Counted from the first letter of the stretch, positions 51,055 to 62,485 are shown. The stretch: 64,000 bases of DNA from JAPORK01 sp026710285 (GCA_965201045.1 OZ241746.1:2976001-3040000), one strand, 5' to 3'. Numbers and translations: made by a program. Notes: generated from the letters alone by a model not told the origin.

Positions 51055-54000
51055 TTAAAACTTGATAAAAGACTGATAACGTCTTTCCGGTAAAGGTAGA
51101 TGATCAAAAAGCATTGATTCAAGTTCATCTAATGTCTTTATTTGAAAGAAAATCCCATTTTTGTAAGGAGCAAATGTTATATAAATGTTATCACTAAATT
51201 TACCTACTATTTGTGTATGACCAAACAAATCAAGCTTAATGATTTCACCAGGATTTATCGGTATCTGCTTAAGAGATAATGCTTGTATTCCAGTGAGTTT
51301 ATTAATATCTAATTCATCATCAGATAATTTGCTTAATATAACATTCATACTGTAAAAATAATATTTTAGTATTCTGCGTTCTGCATAACACGTAGGATTT
51401 ACAATTGAGAATGCACGCGCTCTGCCTCGAAAAAAATTCTCTAAATCTTCAAGGTCAATAGGTTGTTTCAGCACCTTGGCCATTGTCATCATAGCTACCG
51501 AATCACACTCCATTATATCGCTGTGCACATTATATATATCATTAAGCTGATCAAAAGAATCTATATGTAAAAAAGGTTTTCCATTGATCATCGTAACTAA
51601 ATCAGGAAATGTCTGGTTAATACGTTTTCCAATACCAGATAAACCTACTTTACGAGCAGAACGGGCTCCGGCAACTATTGCCCTGCCAGCTCCGGCACCA
51701 CTGACCTCAGCGGCACTACCGACCTCAGCAGCATCGGCTTCAGTAACATTGCTTGTTATAAAACTGGTTTCAGCAATACTTGCATCTACAGATAAGGTTT
51801 CTTCAGGTGCTTCCTCAGCGAGTGATATTACTTCCGGTGTAAATAAGTATAATCCTACATCAACAGCAGCTGTGGCAAACATGCAGACTGCTTCCGTCAT
51901 ACCTGCCACAGCAGCGGCAATACTCAGTCCCTTGTTGGCAGGTATGGCTGCAGCTACTACAGGTACACTGCCTACCAGCGTTGCTCCGGCTGCTACTACC
52001 GCTGCTAACAATGTACCCCCATAGGTATAAGCTGAACTACCTAATGTTGCAACAGTGAGAGCAGCACAAGCGACGGTTCCTACAATATTTGCCCATTTTT
52101 TATGCAGTGCACCCAATCCAAAAGAGCAGATATAATTAGCCCATTTAAAAGTAGATCCAAGCCATTTAGGCATATTACCACTCGGATCACTGTTCATAAT
52201 CGGATTATTACTAGCAAAACCATAACCGCCTCCTGCCGGGTCTTCACTGACAAAGTAACGCTGTTTTGGATTATACGTGCGATGTCCGTTTCCAAGAAAT
52301 TGCCATCCGGTGGCAGGATCAGTGCGTTCACCATCGAAGCCAAAAAGTGTTTGCTGATAAGCGGGCAGTGAATTTTTATTAATATGCCAGCACATTCCAT
52401 AAGGGCTGTAAATATTGCGCTGACTTAACTTGTAATTGTTGTTTGTCGTGTTTTTTTTCAATACACTGATTACATCACCTTTATAATTACTCTCAGTATA
52501 TTGCTGAATGGAACCATCAATGGTTTTAGCAATATCCTGATAACCAATGGTATGTGATGCCTCTTCTGCTGTACTTATTTTCTCATTAATCAGATGAGAA
52601 CCTCGGTAAAAAAGTTCCCGAATGCCTGAATGACTTTTTTCATAGACTTCCCTTCCATTACCATCATAATCATAATAACTCTGCTCTCCATCGGGCTTGA
52701 TCACTCCGGTTATCTGATTAAAAGCATTATATTTAATATGATTACCTTCTTCATCCGTTGTCATATTGCCCACAACATCGTATTTGAAATTGTGTATTAG
52801 TTCAGGCTGATGATTCCACATTATGCCAATACGCTGCAGACGCAGTGGTACGGAAGGATTTGTATAATCATAGTGGATTGTTTTTTCAAGGCTTTGGTTT
52901 TGTAACACACTTTGTAATGACTCATGTATCTGCGCAATGCGATTAAGTGGTGTAAAATAATAATTTTGTCGGGTAATAATCGGCGCTTTCTGTAAATTGG
53001 TTCCTGAAAAATCAGTATCTCTTGGACACAGTGGTAATCCGGAAGAGCCATTGCAGGTCATTTCAGTCAGATTATTCAATACATCATATTTATAATTGAG
53101 GATAGCCTGCTGATTATTATTTGTTTGATAAAACTTTTTTATAATATTATCATTTTTATCATAAGTAAACGACCATGCAGATAGCAATTTATTATTCAGC
53201 GTATCACTAATATTTTTCGAGCGACTGAAAGGATCATAATCAAATTTTCTCTGCATACCACTGCCGTAATTAACAGTAATAATACGTGAAAAATCATCAT
53301 AACTGAATGCAGACAACATCATCGGTTTTTGATGATATTGTTGATAATCTATTTCTTTTATTCGTCCTAATGAATCATAAACATTTTCCGTTTGATCGGC
53401 ATTAATATCAGTGACACTAATAACTCTCCTGTTTTTGTCATATTTCCACTGTAGTGTATAGTTTGGGTAATTATGTATTCCCAGATGCTGAAGATGCGTC
53501 ATAAGACCATCATCGCTGTAAGTGAATAGTGTTTTACCGGTATTATCTGTCTGTGCTGTAATCTGTAAAGTAACAGGATCATAACTTATCCGCAGCTGAG
53601 GTTTTTTATCAAGGTATTCGCTGACAGGCAATCCAATTGTATTATACTGCAATGCCATGATATGACCGTCTGGTGTTGTACTGGTAGCCAGTTTTCCTTC
53701 TTTGGTATAGGTAAACTTAGTAGGAAGACCATCTTCTCCGGCATTCCATAATAATTCACCTGCTGCATTATATTCAGCGGAAGATAATAAATAATTTCCA
53801 CCAGAGACAGGTTGTACATAGCGCTGAACAACATGACCGCTTAAATCATAAACATTATGTGTTTTATCTCCTTTGGGATCAATAATATTGGTGACTCTTC
53901 CCATCTCGTCATACTCTTTTTTTACAACATGTCCCAAAGGGTCTGTGGAGGTGACTATGCGACCAAAACCATCATAAGTCATTGTGTAAACTTTAATAGC

Positions 54001-56565
54001 GGATAAATTTATTTTATCTGTGGATATATTACATAATTGTTCAGGATATGTTACCGTATGAGTGTTCCCCGGAATTAATAACCGTTCAACCGGTTTATTT
54101 AAAATATTGGCGCGGGTTACAGAAATAGCTGAATACCTGTCCGTAGCACTTTGCTGATAACTGATGGCGCAGCGTTGTGTATCATCATACTTATTGATAT
54201 CTGTTTTTCCGTCCGGAAGATGGACACGAATAACTCTGCCTGAATCATCATACTCCTGTGTTGTCGTTAATATTTCTGTTTTACCTAACTGAGAAATCAT
54301 ATAAACAGATTTAGCAACTACACGTCCATAGTTGTCATAAATAGTTTTACTAACAGGGATCCAGTGGTTAGCAATAGCTTTTCCGTTATCGGACAAGGCT
54401 TCACGAAATTCCATTAAAAGTCTTCCTGCTCCATCAAAAATAGTTTTACTTTGTAATCCATTAGCATCTGTGATAATTAGCTGATCATGTTGTGGAGAAA
54501 CAGTATATTGATAGTAAGTTTTTGTAGCAAATGGGGTTCCCACATTGACATCTTTCTCCACCAGTCTGCCCCATAAATCATAGTGATAACGAATAGTATT
54601 TTTACCGGCAGCATCAACTTTTTGTAATACATGATTGGTAAACAGGCTTGTGGTGACAAATGCAGAAAAGCGTTTTTTATCTGCGCCTAATTCAATGGCA
54701 CTGTAAGTTATTTTACTACGATTGTCTGCGCTCATTTTATAATAATAATCATGAATAATTTCATGAAACTTGGATTTTTTGTAAGCCTTATCTGTCAATA
54801 TTGACTGTTTCAGTAATCCATAGGTCAGGCTATTGTTTACATCCTGATAATAATGACGGGTTGTTGTGACTTCCTGTGCGCCTGACTGCTCTGTTTGATT
54901 ATCTAGAACCACAATATACCCATCTCCTTGCTGGTTTGGTAGTTTGCGATAGTAATTACGGGTAATAACAGGTTTGAGAAGAGTTGATCCAACCCGGGAA
55001 GGCCAGGCAGTAACAGACTCTGTTAATGAGCCTAAATTCCAGCCATCAGGTTCGGCAGGACACTGTGTATCTCCTTTGAGAGGGCAATAATTAATTTCAC
55101 TTAAACGACCATAAGCATCTTTATGAGCAATCATTCTGCCAAGTTTATCATAACGGTAAGTTTCGGTGGATATTGCCGGTATATCTGAATTCTCACTCCA
55201 AACCTTTTTAATAATTTTTAATGGCTCACTATAAGTCAGTGGTAATTCTTCAAAAGAAGAGTGAGCACAACCATTGGGTTGATCTGCACGACAGAAAAAA
55301 GTTTGTACTTCGGATAAACGATGACCGGTACGATCACTGATTCTTTGATCATCAATGAGTAAATGATATTTATTATAGGTACGGACTTCACGAAATATAC
55401 CATTATCTTGCTGTGTTTGATAGGTATAACTGACGGGTGCTTCAAATAAAATATCTTTTTTTTCAGAACTTATACTGGCAAGCTGAGCATTAAAACCAAG
55501 ATAATTATGTTCATTACTATTGGTTTCACTATATTTATACGTCTCCTGCATTATCGGTTGCCCGGCACCCGGATCAACACTTTTACTGGTAATGACACAA
55601 AGTGCTCGAGCTGAAGAATTTTCCATTTTGCTCATTTTCATTGCATCCGTACAATTATAGGTAAAATTTTCTGTTAACCCTGTGGGATAACTTGCCCTGT
55701 TAAGCAGATGACCCACATAATTGAAATTTAAACCATAACCATTATGAGTTTGTTTTAAAGGTAATATAATCTTGCGTAGTTCACCGTTTTCTGTATTGAA
55801 TAGTACTGAAACTGGCTGTCCTTCACTGTCTTTGCTAATGACTTCGATATAATCTCTTTGGTATAAAATTGTAATCTCATGCCCTAAATCATCACTGACA
55901 GACTGTAACCGATGTGTGCCTTTCTGATAAACAAAATGTACCTTCCAGCCATTTTGCTGCTCCAGTGTTTTTTCATAACCCTGATGATCTAATGTCTCCC
56001 GTAAACCATTGGCGTAAGTAATAATGAAATTTTTTGCTTTTGTACCGTCGATATGAATATCATGTCTTTTGTGGTATAAAGGATACCGCTGACCATTACT
56101 TTTCTTTTGCAGATAAAAACTTTGACCTAAAGACGTTGCCAAACTATTGGTTACCGGATTAAAATGAGTTAAATTCCAGCTCCAACCCACTCCCAGTCCA
56201 TCAACGTTAGTATTGGCATTACTGCTATAATTAACTTCCAGATCAATATTGGGACCATGCCCTAAATTACTGAGCAGACTTCCTGCTTTAACATGTACAC
56301 TTAAAATACCGGTTCCCGGATCAATTTGATCTCCCCATGCACCCTTAAAGTTAAAAGCATTTGACCATGGACTATTTCCTGCTGGTCCTGTTGTAAATAA
56401 AGTCATCTTATGCTTTAATGATTTTTTTTTATGGTTACTTTTATGTAAAGGAAGCAAAACAGCAGATGAACAAATAATAACTGATATATAAAAAGCAACC
56501 AATACAGGAAATAACTTGATAAAGTTTATTAATATTAAATTTTGTTTAGATGATTGTAATTTCAT
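51055..56565 (-). CDS. Giant RHS/YD-repeat protein with distinct C-terminal domain (array copy D)
   Basis: This 1836-residue protein has an N-terminal hydrophobic segment (about 13-40; anchor or signal), then GILSVHVKAGSLLSNLGHGP and many YD repeats (for example YDSLGRIKEIDY, YDPFSRSKNI). The RHS core ends with DPATGWQFLGNGHRTYNP, YFVSEDPAGGGYGFASNNP and DPSGNMPKWLG near residue 1460. RHS shells wrap and release a C-terminal toxin. Here the tail holds three or four Ala/Gly-rich hydrophobic helices (about 1490-1560), then a domain with Cys1687 (IMECDSV) and His1783 (FGHTQIV). Copy B has the same Cys/His arrangement in a different sequence, which suggests a papain-like cysteine protease or similar fold. 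No immunity gene follows. Target and mode of export are unknown. Confidence 0.85.
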   Translation of the reverse strand: MKLQSSKQNLILINFIKLFPVLVAFYISVIICSSAVLLPLHKSNHKKKSLKHKMTLFTTGPAGNSPWSNAFNFKGAWGDQIDPGTGILSVHVKAGSLLSNLGHGPNIDLEVNYSSNANTNVDGLGVGWSWNLTHFNPVTNSLATSLGQSFYLQKKSNGQRYPLYHKRHDIHIDGTKAKNFIITYANGLRETLDHQGYEKTLEQQNGWKVHFVYQKGTHRLQSVSDDLGHEITILYQRDYIEVISKDSEGQPVSVLFNTENGELRKIILPLKQTHNGYGLNFNYVGHLLNRASYPTGLTENFTYNCTDAMKMSKMENSSARALCVITSKSVDPGAGQPIMQETYKYSETNSNEHNYLGFNAQLASISSEKKDILFEAPVSYTYQTQQDNGIFREVRTYNKYHLLIDDQRISDRTGHRLSEVQTFFCRADQPNGCAHSSFEELPLTYSEPLKIIKKVWSENSDIPAISTETYRYDKLGRMIAHKDAYGRLSEINYCPLKGDTQCPAEPDGWNLGSLTESVTAWPSRVGSTLLKPVITRNYYRKLPNQQGDGYIVVLDNQTEQSGAQEVTTTRHYYQDVNNSLTYGLLKQSILTDKAYKKSKFHEIIHDYYYKMSADNRSKITYSAIELGADKKRFSAFVTTSLFTNHVLQKVDAAGKNTIRYHYDLWGRLVEKDVNVGTPFATKTYYQYTVSPQHDQLIITDANGLQSKTIFDGAGRLLMEFREALSDNGKAIANHWIPVSKTIYDNYGRVVAKSVYMISQLGKTEILTTTQEYDDSGRVIRVHLPDGKTDINKYDDTQRCAISYQQSATDRYSAISVTRANILNKPVERLLIPGNTHTVTYPEQLCNISTDKINLSAIKVYTMTYDGFGRIVTSTDPLGHVVKKEYDEMGRVTNIIDPKGDKTHNVYDLSGHVVQRYVQPVSGGNYLLSSAEYNAAGELLWNAGEDGLPTKFTYTKEGKLATSTTPDGHIMALQYNTIGLPVSEYLDKKPQLRISYDPVTLQITAQTDNTGKTLFTYSDDGLMTHLQHLGIHNYPNYTLQWKYDKNRRVISVTDINADQTENVYDSLGRIKEIDYQQYHQKPMMLSAFSYDDFSRIITVNYGSGMQRKFDYDPFSRSKNISDTLNNKLLSAWSFTYDKNDNIIKKFYQTNNNQQAILNYKYDVLNNLTEMTCNGSSGLPLCPRDTDFSGTNLQKAPIITRQNYYFTPLNRIAQIHESLQSVLQNQSLEKTIHYDYTNPSVPLRLQRIGIMWNHQPELIHNFKYDVVGNMTTDEEGNHIKYNAFNQITGVIKPDGEQSYYDYDGNGREVYEKSHSGIRELFYRGSHLINEKISTAEEASHTIGYQDIAKTIDGSIQQYTESNYKGDVISVLKKNTTNNNYKLSQRNIYSPYGMCWHINKNSLPAYQQTLFGFDGERTDPATGWQFLGNGHRTYNPKQRYFVSEDPAGGGYGFASNNPIMNSDPSGNMPKWLGSTFKWANYICSFGLGALHKKWANIVGTVACAALTVATLGSSAYTYGGTLLAAVVAAGATLVGSVPVVAAAIPANKGLSIAAAVAGMTEAVCMFATAAVDVGLYLFTPEVISLAEEAPEETLSVDASIAETSFITSNVTEADAAEVGSAAEVSGAGAGRAIVAGARSARKVGLSGIGKRINQTFPDLVTMINGKPFLHIDSFDQLNDIYNVHSDIMECDSVAMMTMAKVLKQPIDLEDLENFFRGRARAFSIVNPTCYAERRILKYYFYSMNVILSKLSDDELDINKLTGIQALSLKQIPINPGEIIKLDLFGHTQIVGKFSDNIYITFAPYKNGIFFQIKTLDELESMLFDHLPLPERRYQSFIKF

Positions 56566-56748
56566 AAGAATACTATTTTCATTAGAGTAATTATAATATT
56601 GAAAAAAGTTTTTACTTTAAATAAAATCATTAATTGATTTGACAATATTCCGGTGAATTTGTTCATCAATTAAATATTGATATAAAAAAGTAGCAAGCTG
56701 ATGGATAATGTTTTTTTTCCTGAACAGACGCAACAAAATATACATTAC

Positions 56749-56961
56749 CAAAAGCATTTGACCATGGGCTAGATTCTGATAATTTTATTACAGATAAAGC
56801 TAACTGATGATAAGATGATTTTTTTTGTAATTATTTTTATGCAGAGAAAGTAAAGTAGTCAATGAATAAATAGTAATCACCGTATAAAAGAAAAATAATA
56901 TTACAAAAGATATTATAAAATTTATTAATATTAAAGATTATTTACAGAACTAAAACTTCAT
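56749..56961 (-). pseudogene. N-terminal remnant of a further RHS gene
   Basis: Read on the minus strand, ATGAAGTTTTAGTTCTG and the following 210 bases match the first ~70 codons of the copy B gene but contain several stops. The sequence up to 57058 also matches the upstream region of copy B. Most of this RHS gene has been deleted, leaving its 5' end between copies B and D. Confidence 0.8.
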
Positions 56962-57058
56962 AAAGATATTGCTACTATTATCAGAATGTTTATAATATGT
57001 TAAAGAAAATTTTTATCGTAAATAATGATTAATTTATTATTTCTCAATAACAGTTTTT
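56962..57058 (-). repeat. Shared RHS upstream region (spacer copy)
   Basis: These 97 bases match 62486-62582, the spacer before copy B, almost base for base (GATATTGCTACTATTATCAG, ATTTTTATCGTAAATAATGA). It is the conserved 5' region of the RHS array genes. Confidence 0.75.
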
Positions 57059-60000
57059 TTATATTTTAAATCTTAAAAGATAACAGATATACCTCATATC
57101 AGCAGAGATACAATTAAACAAAAGTTTTTCCATTTGATCAGCCCTACCGAAACGAAGTAATACATTATCCCCAATCGGAAAATATCCCATATAACCATTA
57201 CTGATCAACTTAATTATTAATGCCGCGTGATTTGGAATAACAACCATTGCTATTTCACCTATATTGAGTGATGCAGCTTCAAGTGATCTTACTACTCCCT
57301 CACGGAAGCTATTTGTAACTAAACCACCACCGTTCAATAAATTGAAGTGTCCCCATAAACTTAACAAATATGGTTGCATTATTTCCATTTGTTGAGATCT
57401 CGGTAAATCATCTATTAAGAATGCTTTCTGCGCACTATATTTACATGTTAAAAAATCCTGAAACAAATTAAGATTAAGGGGGTTTTTCCTTATCCTTGCA
57501 AATGTCAGTATAAGTGCTGTATCACAGTCTATTATTGAACTGTGTTTAAATAAAAAATTCCATATTGTATTAAAATGGTCAATATTTTTAATTTTCAGAT
57601 GGGGCTGACCCCTGATAATATCGATAAATCGAGGTACTTTTTGTAGGAGGTATTGTTCAACATCAAAATAATCAACTGCTGGAGTAAAATCTCTAATTAA
57701 AACTCTGGTGTTTAATAATTTTAACGGTATTTCATCTAACAAAGATAGCGGTTTTGACTTAAACAAACAGAGTCCTGCATCAATAGCGGCTGTGGCAGCC
57801 ATGCTAACCATTTGTATAACACCTACCACGGAAGCTGCAATGTTTAACCCCTTATTAGCAGGTATCGCTGCTGCAGCCACAGGGATGCTGCCTGCAAGGG
57901 TTGCTCCTGCGGTTACGGCAGATGCTAATAATGTACCTCCGCAGGTATAAGCTGATCCGCCTAATGTTGCAACAGTGAGCGCAGAGGTAATAACTGCTCC
58001 GACGATATTTGCCCATTTTTCATGTAGTGCATCCAGACCAAAAGAGCTGATATAATTAACCCACTTAAAAGCAGACCCAAGCCACTCTGGCATATTACCA
58101 CTCGGATCGCTGTTCATGATCGGGTTATTACTGCCGAATCTGTAACCACCTCCTGCCGGGTCTTCACTGACAAAGTAACGCTGTTGTGGGTTATACGTGC
58201 GATGACCATTTCCCAAAAATTGCCACCCGGTAGCAGGATCTGTACGTTCTCCATCAAAACCAAACAGCGTTTGCTGATAAGTCGGGAACTGGTTTTTATT
58301 AATATTACAGCGCATTCCATAAGGACTGTAGACGCTGCGCTGGCTCAGTTGATAGTGGTTATTTGTCAGATTTTTTGTTAACACGCTGACTACATCACCT
58401 TTGTAATTGCTTTCATTATACTGTCGAATAACACCATCAATAGTTTTAGCAACCCCCTGATAACCAATGGTATGTGTTATTTCTTTTGGTGTGCTTATTC
58501 GTTCATTAATTAAATAGTGCCCCTGGTAAAAAAGATAGTGAGTACCAGAACGACTTTTTGCATATATTTCTCTTTCGCTACCATCATACTCATAAGAACT
58601 TTGCTCCCCATTGGGTTTAATTACTCTGGTTATCTGATTAAAAGCATTATAGGTAATATGGTTACCTTCTCCGTCAGTGGTCATATTACCCACGATATCA
58701 TAATTAAAATTATGTGTTGATACAGGCTGATTATTCCATATTGTACTAATATTTTGCAGACGCAGTGGTGTAGAGAGAGCTGTATAATGATAGCGGGTTA
58801 TTTTTTTAAGACTTCGGTTTTGTATTAAACTGTATAATGATTCATTCACCCAGTCTATACGATTAAGTTTTGTAAAGTAATAATGCTGTCGGGTAATAAC
58901 CGGAGCTTCCTGTAAGCTGGTCTTTGAAAAATCCGTATCTCTTGGGCATAATAATAATCCGGAAGAGCCATCACAGGTCATTGTAACCAGATTATTCAGT
59001 GTATCATATTTGTAATTAAACATAGCTTGCTGATTTTTAGTTGTCTTATAAACCTGTGTTGTAATATTATTATTTGCATCATAAGTAAATGACCAGGCAG
59101 ATAGCAGTTTGCCATTGAGTTTATCAATGATATTCTTTGGATGGTCAAAATTATCATAATTAATTTTTCTCTGCATACCACTGCCATAGTAAATAGCAAC
59201 AATGCGGGAAAAAGCATCATAACTCAGTGTTGATAAAGTCTCCGCTTTTCCATGATTGGGTTGATAACATACTTCAGTTGCTCGTCCTAATCTGTCATAA
59301 ACAGTTTGCGTTTGATTAGCATTAATATCAGTAGCACTAACAGTACGTCTGTTTTGATCATACTTCCATTGTAATTTATAATTCTGATAGTTATGTGTTC
59401 CAATATGCTGAAGGTACAACAGAAGACCATCATCACTGTAAGTAAACTGTGTTTTTCCTGTATTATCTGTCTGTTCTGTTACCAGCAGAGTGGCAGGATC
59501 ATAACTCATCTGTAGCTGAATTTTTCCATCAAGCATTTTGCTGACAGGTAATCCAATAGCATTATATTGTAATACTGTTATATGTCCGTCCGGTGTCGTT
59601 GTAGTAGCCAGACGACCTTCTTTAGTATAGGTGAATTTAGTAGGAAGACCATCCTCACCTGCACGCCATAATAGCTCTCCTGCTGCATTATATTCAGCAG
59701 AAGCTAATAAATAATTTCCACCAGAAGCAGGTTGTACCCAATGCTGAATAACATGTCCGCTCAGATCGTAGACATTATGTATTTTATCTCCTTTAGGATC
59801 GATAATATTCACTAACCTTCCCAGCGCATCATACTCTTTTTTTACAATGCGACCCAGCGGATCTGTTGTAGCTACTATACGACCAAAACCATCATAAGTC
59901 ATAGCGAAAATTTTAACATTTGCTGAAGTATTTTTATTTATTTGACCGCTACACAGTTTTTCCGGAACTGAAAAAGCATGACTATTACCTGGAAACAGCC

Positions 60001-62485
60001 ACTGCTCAGTGGGTTTATACAGTATATTAGCATGGGTTACAGTAATAGCAGAATGGCTGCCGTTAGCACTTTGCCGATAACTGACAACACATCTGTGTGA
60101 ATCATCATACTGATTAATATTTATTTCCCCATCGGGCTGATGGACACGGGTAATTCTGCCTGAATCATCATATTCCTGTGTTGTCGTTAATGCTTCTGTT
60201 CTACCTGATGCAGAAATAAGATAAGTAGAGTTAGCTGCTATACGTCCATGATTATCATAAATTGTTTTACTGACAGGAATCCAGTGGTTTGCAATAATTT
60301 TTACATCGTCTGATAAAGCTTCACGAAAATGTATCAGTGGTCGTCCTGCTCCGTCAAAAATAGTCTTGCTGCGTAATCCATTAGCTGTTGTGATTATCAC
60401 CTGATTATGTTGTGGAGAAATCGTATATTGATAGTAGCTGGTTGCAGCAAAAGGGGTTCCGATATTCATATCTGTCTGAACCGGTCTGTCCCATAAATCA
60501 TAGTGGTAATGAATAGTATTCTGATCGGAAGCATCAACCTGTTGTAATACATGATTAGTAAACAGGCTGGTAGTAACAAATGAAGAAAAGCGTTGTTTAC
60601 CTGCACCTAATTCAGTCACACTATAAGTTGTTTTACTGCGATTATCTGCACTCTTTTTATAATAGTAATCATGAATAATCTCATGAAGTCCAGAGGGTCT
60701 CTGAATATTATCTGTCAGTCGGTCCTGTTTTAACAGACCATATGTCAGACTGTTATCTGTATCCTGATAATAACGACGGGTTGTTGTAATTTCTTGTATT
60801 CCTGACTGCTTTGTTTGATGATCCAATACTAAAATATAATCATGACCTTTCCTGTTGGGTAGTTTACGATAATAATTTCGGGTAACAGCAGGTGTGAGAA
60901 TAGTCGAACCAATACTGGCAGGATAAACGGTAACAGACTTTTGAAGAGCACCCTGATTCCAACCATCAGGTTCAGCAGGACAGTCTGCATCTCCTTTTAA
61001 TGGACAATAAGCTATTTTGCTTAAACGACCAAAAGCATCTTTATGAAAAATTATTCTTCCCTGTTTATCATAACGATACATTTCTGAGATTACTTCCGGT
61101 GTATCTGAGTTTTCACTCCATACCTTTGTAGTAATCTTTAATGGTTGACTATACGTCAAAGGCAAATCTTCAAAAGTAGAATGAGCGCAACCATCTGATT
61201 GATCTGTGTGGCAAAAAAAAGTTTGTATCTCTGACAACAAATGTCCGGTGTGATCACTTATCCTTTGATCATTAATGAGTAAATGGTATTTGTTATAGGT
61301 ACGAATTTCATGAAAAATACCATTATCTTTCTGTGTCTGATAGGTATAACTAACCGGAGCTTCAAATAAAATGTCTTTTTTTGCAGGAATAATTGCTGCC
61401 AGCTTAGCACTAAACCCGAGATAATTATGTTCATTGCTGTTGGTTTTACTATATTCATAAACTTCTTGCATAACTGGCTGTCCGGCACCAGGATCGATCC
61501 TTTTTCTGGTAACAACACACAATGAGCTTGTGAAAAGGTTTTTATATGTCCTGATTTTCATTGCATCAGTACAATTATAAGTAAATTTTTCTGTTAATCC
61601 CGTAGGATAGCTTATCCCAGTAAGCAGATGACCTGTATAGCTGAAATCCATATCATAGCCATCATGACTTTTATGCAGAGGCAATATAAGTTTACGCAAT
61701 TCACTATTTTTCACATTAAGCAATACTGACACTAGTTGTCCTTCACTGCCTTTACTAATTACTTCTACATAGTCTTTTTCATATAACAGTGTAATTTTAT
61801 GTCCTGTATCATCACTAACAGACTGTAACCGGTGAGTTCCCGGCTGATAATTAAAATGTGCCCGCCAACCATCCTGTTGTTCCAGCATCGTTTCATAACC
61901 CTGCTGGTTTAGAGTTTCCCGTAAACCATTAGCGTAAGTAATAATAAAATACTTTGCTTTTGTACCATCAATATGAATATCATGCATTTTATGATATAAA
62001 GGATACCACTGACCATTATTTTTTTGTTGCAGATAAAAGCTTTGACCCATAGAGGTTACCAGGCTATTGGTTACCGGATTAAAATGAGTTAAATTCCAGC
62101 TCCAGCCGGTTCCTAATTTGTCAACATTAGTATTAGCGTTACTACTATAGTTAACTTCCAGATCAATATTAGGACCATGCCCAAAATTACTGAGTAAACT
62201 TCCGGCTTTAACATGCGTACTTAAGATACCTGTTCCTGGGTCAACCTCTGTTCCCCATAGACCTTTAAAGTTAAAAGCATTTGACCATAGGTTAGATCCT
62301 GATGATTCTGCTTCAAATAAAGTTAACTGATGATCAGATAACTTTTTTTTATGCTCATTTTTATATGAAAATACTAAAGCAGCAGATGAATAAATAACAA
62401 ACACTTTACAAAAGAAATATAATATGCAGAAAAATATTATAAAATTTGTTGGTATAAAATATTGTTTACAGAACTGAAACTTCAT
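57059..62485 (-). CDS. Giant RHS/YD-repeat protein (array copy B)
   Basis: This 1808-residue protein has the same layout as copy D: N-terminal hydrophobic segment (about 12-40), YD repeats, and RHS core closing with QFLGNGHRTYNPQQRYFV and DPSGNMPEWLG. The region of Ala/Gly-rich hydrophobic helices is closely similar to copy D. The final ~270 residues differ from copy D except for scattered positions. They carry Cys1654 (IIDCDTAL) and His1753 (PNHAALI), followed by FPIGDN, 99 residues apart (96 in copy D). The partial copy A is nearly identical over this domain. A host-directed toxin is inferred; the enzymatic activity is not shown. Confidence 0.85.
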   Translation of the reverse strand: MKFQFCKQYFIPTNFIIFFCILYFFCKVFVIYSSAALVFSYKNEHKKKLSDHQLTLFEAESSGSNLWSNAFNFKGLWGTEVDPGTGILSTHVKAGSLLSNFGHGPNIDLEVNYSSNANTNVDKLGTGWSWNLTHFNPVTNSLVTSMGQSFYLQQKNNGQWYPLYHKMHDIHIDGTKAKYFIITYANGLRETLNQQGYETMLEQQDGWRAHFNYQPGTHRLQSVSDDTGHKITLLYEKDYVEVISKGSEGQLVSVLLNVKNSELRKLILPLHKSHDGYDMDFSYTGHLLTGISYPTGLTEKFTYNCTDAMKIRTYKNLFTSSLCVVTRKRIDPGAGQPVMQEVYEYSKTNSNEHNYLGFSAKLAAIIPAKKDILFEAPVSYTYQTQKDNGIFHEIRTYNKYHLLINDQRISDHTGHLLSEIQTFFCHTDQSDGCAHSTFEDLPLTYSQPLKITTKVWSENSDTPEVISEMYRYDKQGRIIFHKDAFGRLSKIAYCPLKGDADCPAEPDGWNQGALQKSVTVYPASIGSTILTPAVTRNYYRKLPNRKGHDYILVLDHQTKQSGIQEITTTRRYYQDTDNSLTYGLLKQDRLTDNIQRPSGLHEIIHDYYYKKSADNRSKTTYSVTELGAGKQRFSSFVTTSLFTNHVLQQVDASDQNTIHYHYDLWDRPVQTDMNIGTPFAATSYYQYTISPQHNQVIITTANGLRSKTIFDGAGRPLIHFREALSDDVKIIANHWIPVSKTIYDNHGRIAANSTYLISASGRTEALTTTQEYDDSGRITRVHQPDGEININQYDDSHRCVVSYRQSANGSHSAITVTHANILYKPTEQWLFPGNSHAFSVPEKLCSGQINKNTSANVKIFAMTYDGFGRIVATTDPLGRIVKKEYDALGRLVNIIDPKGDKIHNVYDLSGHVIQHWVQPASGGNYLLASAEYNAAGELLWRAGEDGLPTKFTYTKEGRLATTTTPDGHITVLQYNAIGLPVSKMLDGKIQLQMSYDPATLLVTEQTDNTGKTQFTYSDDGLLLYLQHIGTHNYQNYKLQWKYDQNRRTVSATDINANQTQTVYDRLGRATEVCYQPNHGKAETLSTLSYDAFSRIVAIYYGSGMQRKINYDNFDHPKNIIDKLNGKLLSAWSFTYDANNNITTQVYKTTKNQQAMFNYKYDTLNNLVTMTCDGSSGLLLCPRDTDFSKTSLQEAPVITRQHYYFTKLNRIDWVNESLYSLIQNRSLKKITRYHYTALSTPLRLQNISTIWNNQPVSTHNFNYDIVGNMTTDGEGNHITYNAFNQITRVIKPNGEQSSYEYDGSEREIYAKSRSGTHYLFYQGHYLINERISTPKEITHTIGYQGVAKTIDGVIRQYNESNYKGDVVSVLTKNLTNNHYQLSQRSVYSPYGMRCNINKNQFPTYQQTLFGFDGERTDPATGWQFLGNGHRTYNPQQRYFVSEDPAGGGYRFGSNNPIMNSDPSGNMPEWLGSAFKWVNYISSFGLDALHEKWANIVGAVITSALTVATLGGSAYTCGGTLLASAVTAGATLAGSIPVAAAAIPANKGLNIAASVVGVIQMVSMAATAAIDAGLCLFKSKPLSLLDEIPLKLLNTRVLIRDFTPAVDYFDVEQYLLQKVPRFIDIIRGQPHLKIKNIDHFNTIWNFLFKHSSIIDCDTALILTFARIRKNPLNLNLFQDFLTCKYSAQKAFLIDDLPRSQQMEIMQPYLLSLWGHFNLLNGGGLVTNSFREGVVRSLEAASLNIGEIAMVVIPNHAALIIKLISNGYMGYFPIGDNVLLRFGRADQMEKLLFNCISADMRYICYLLRFKI

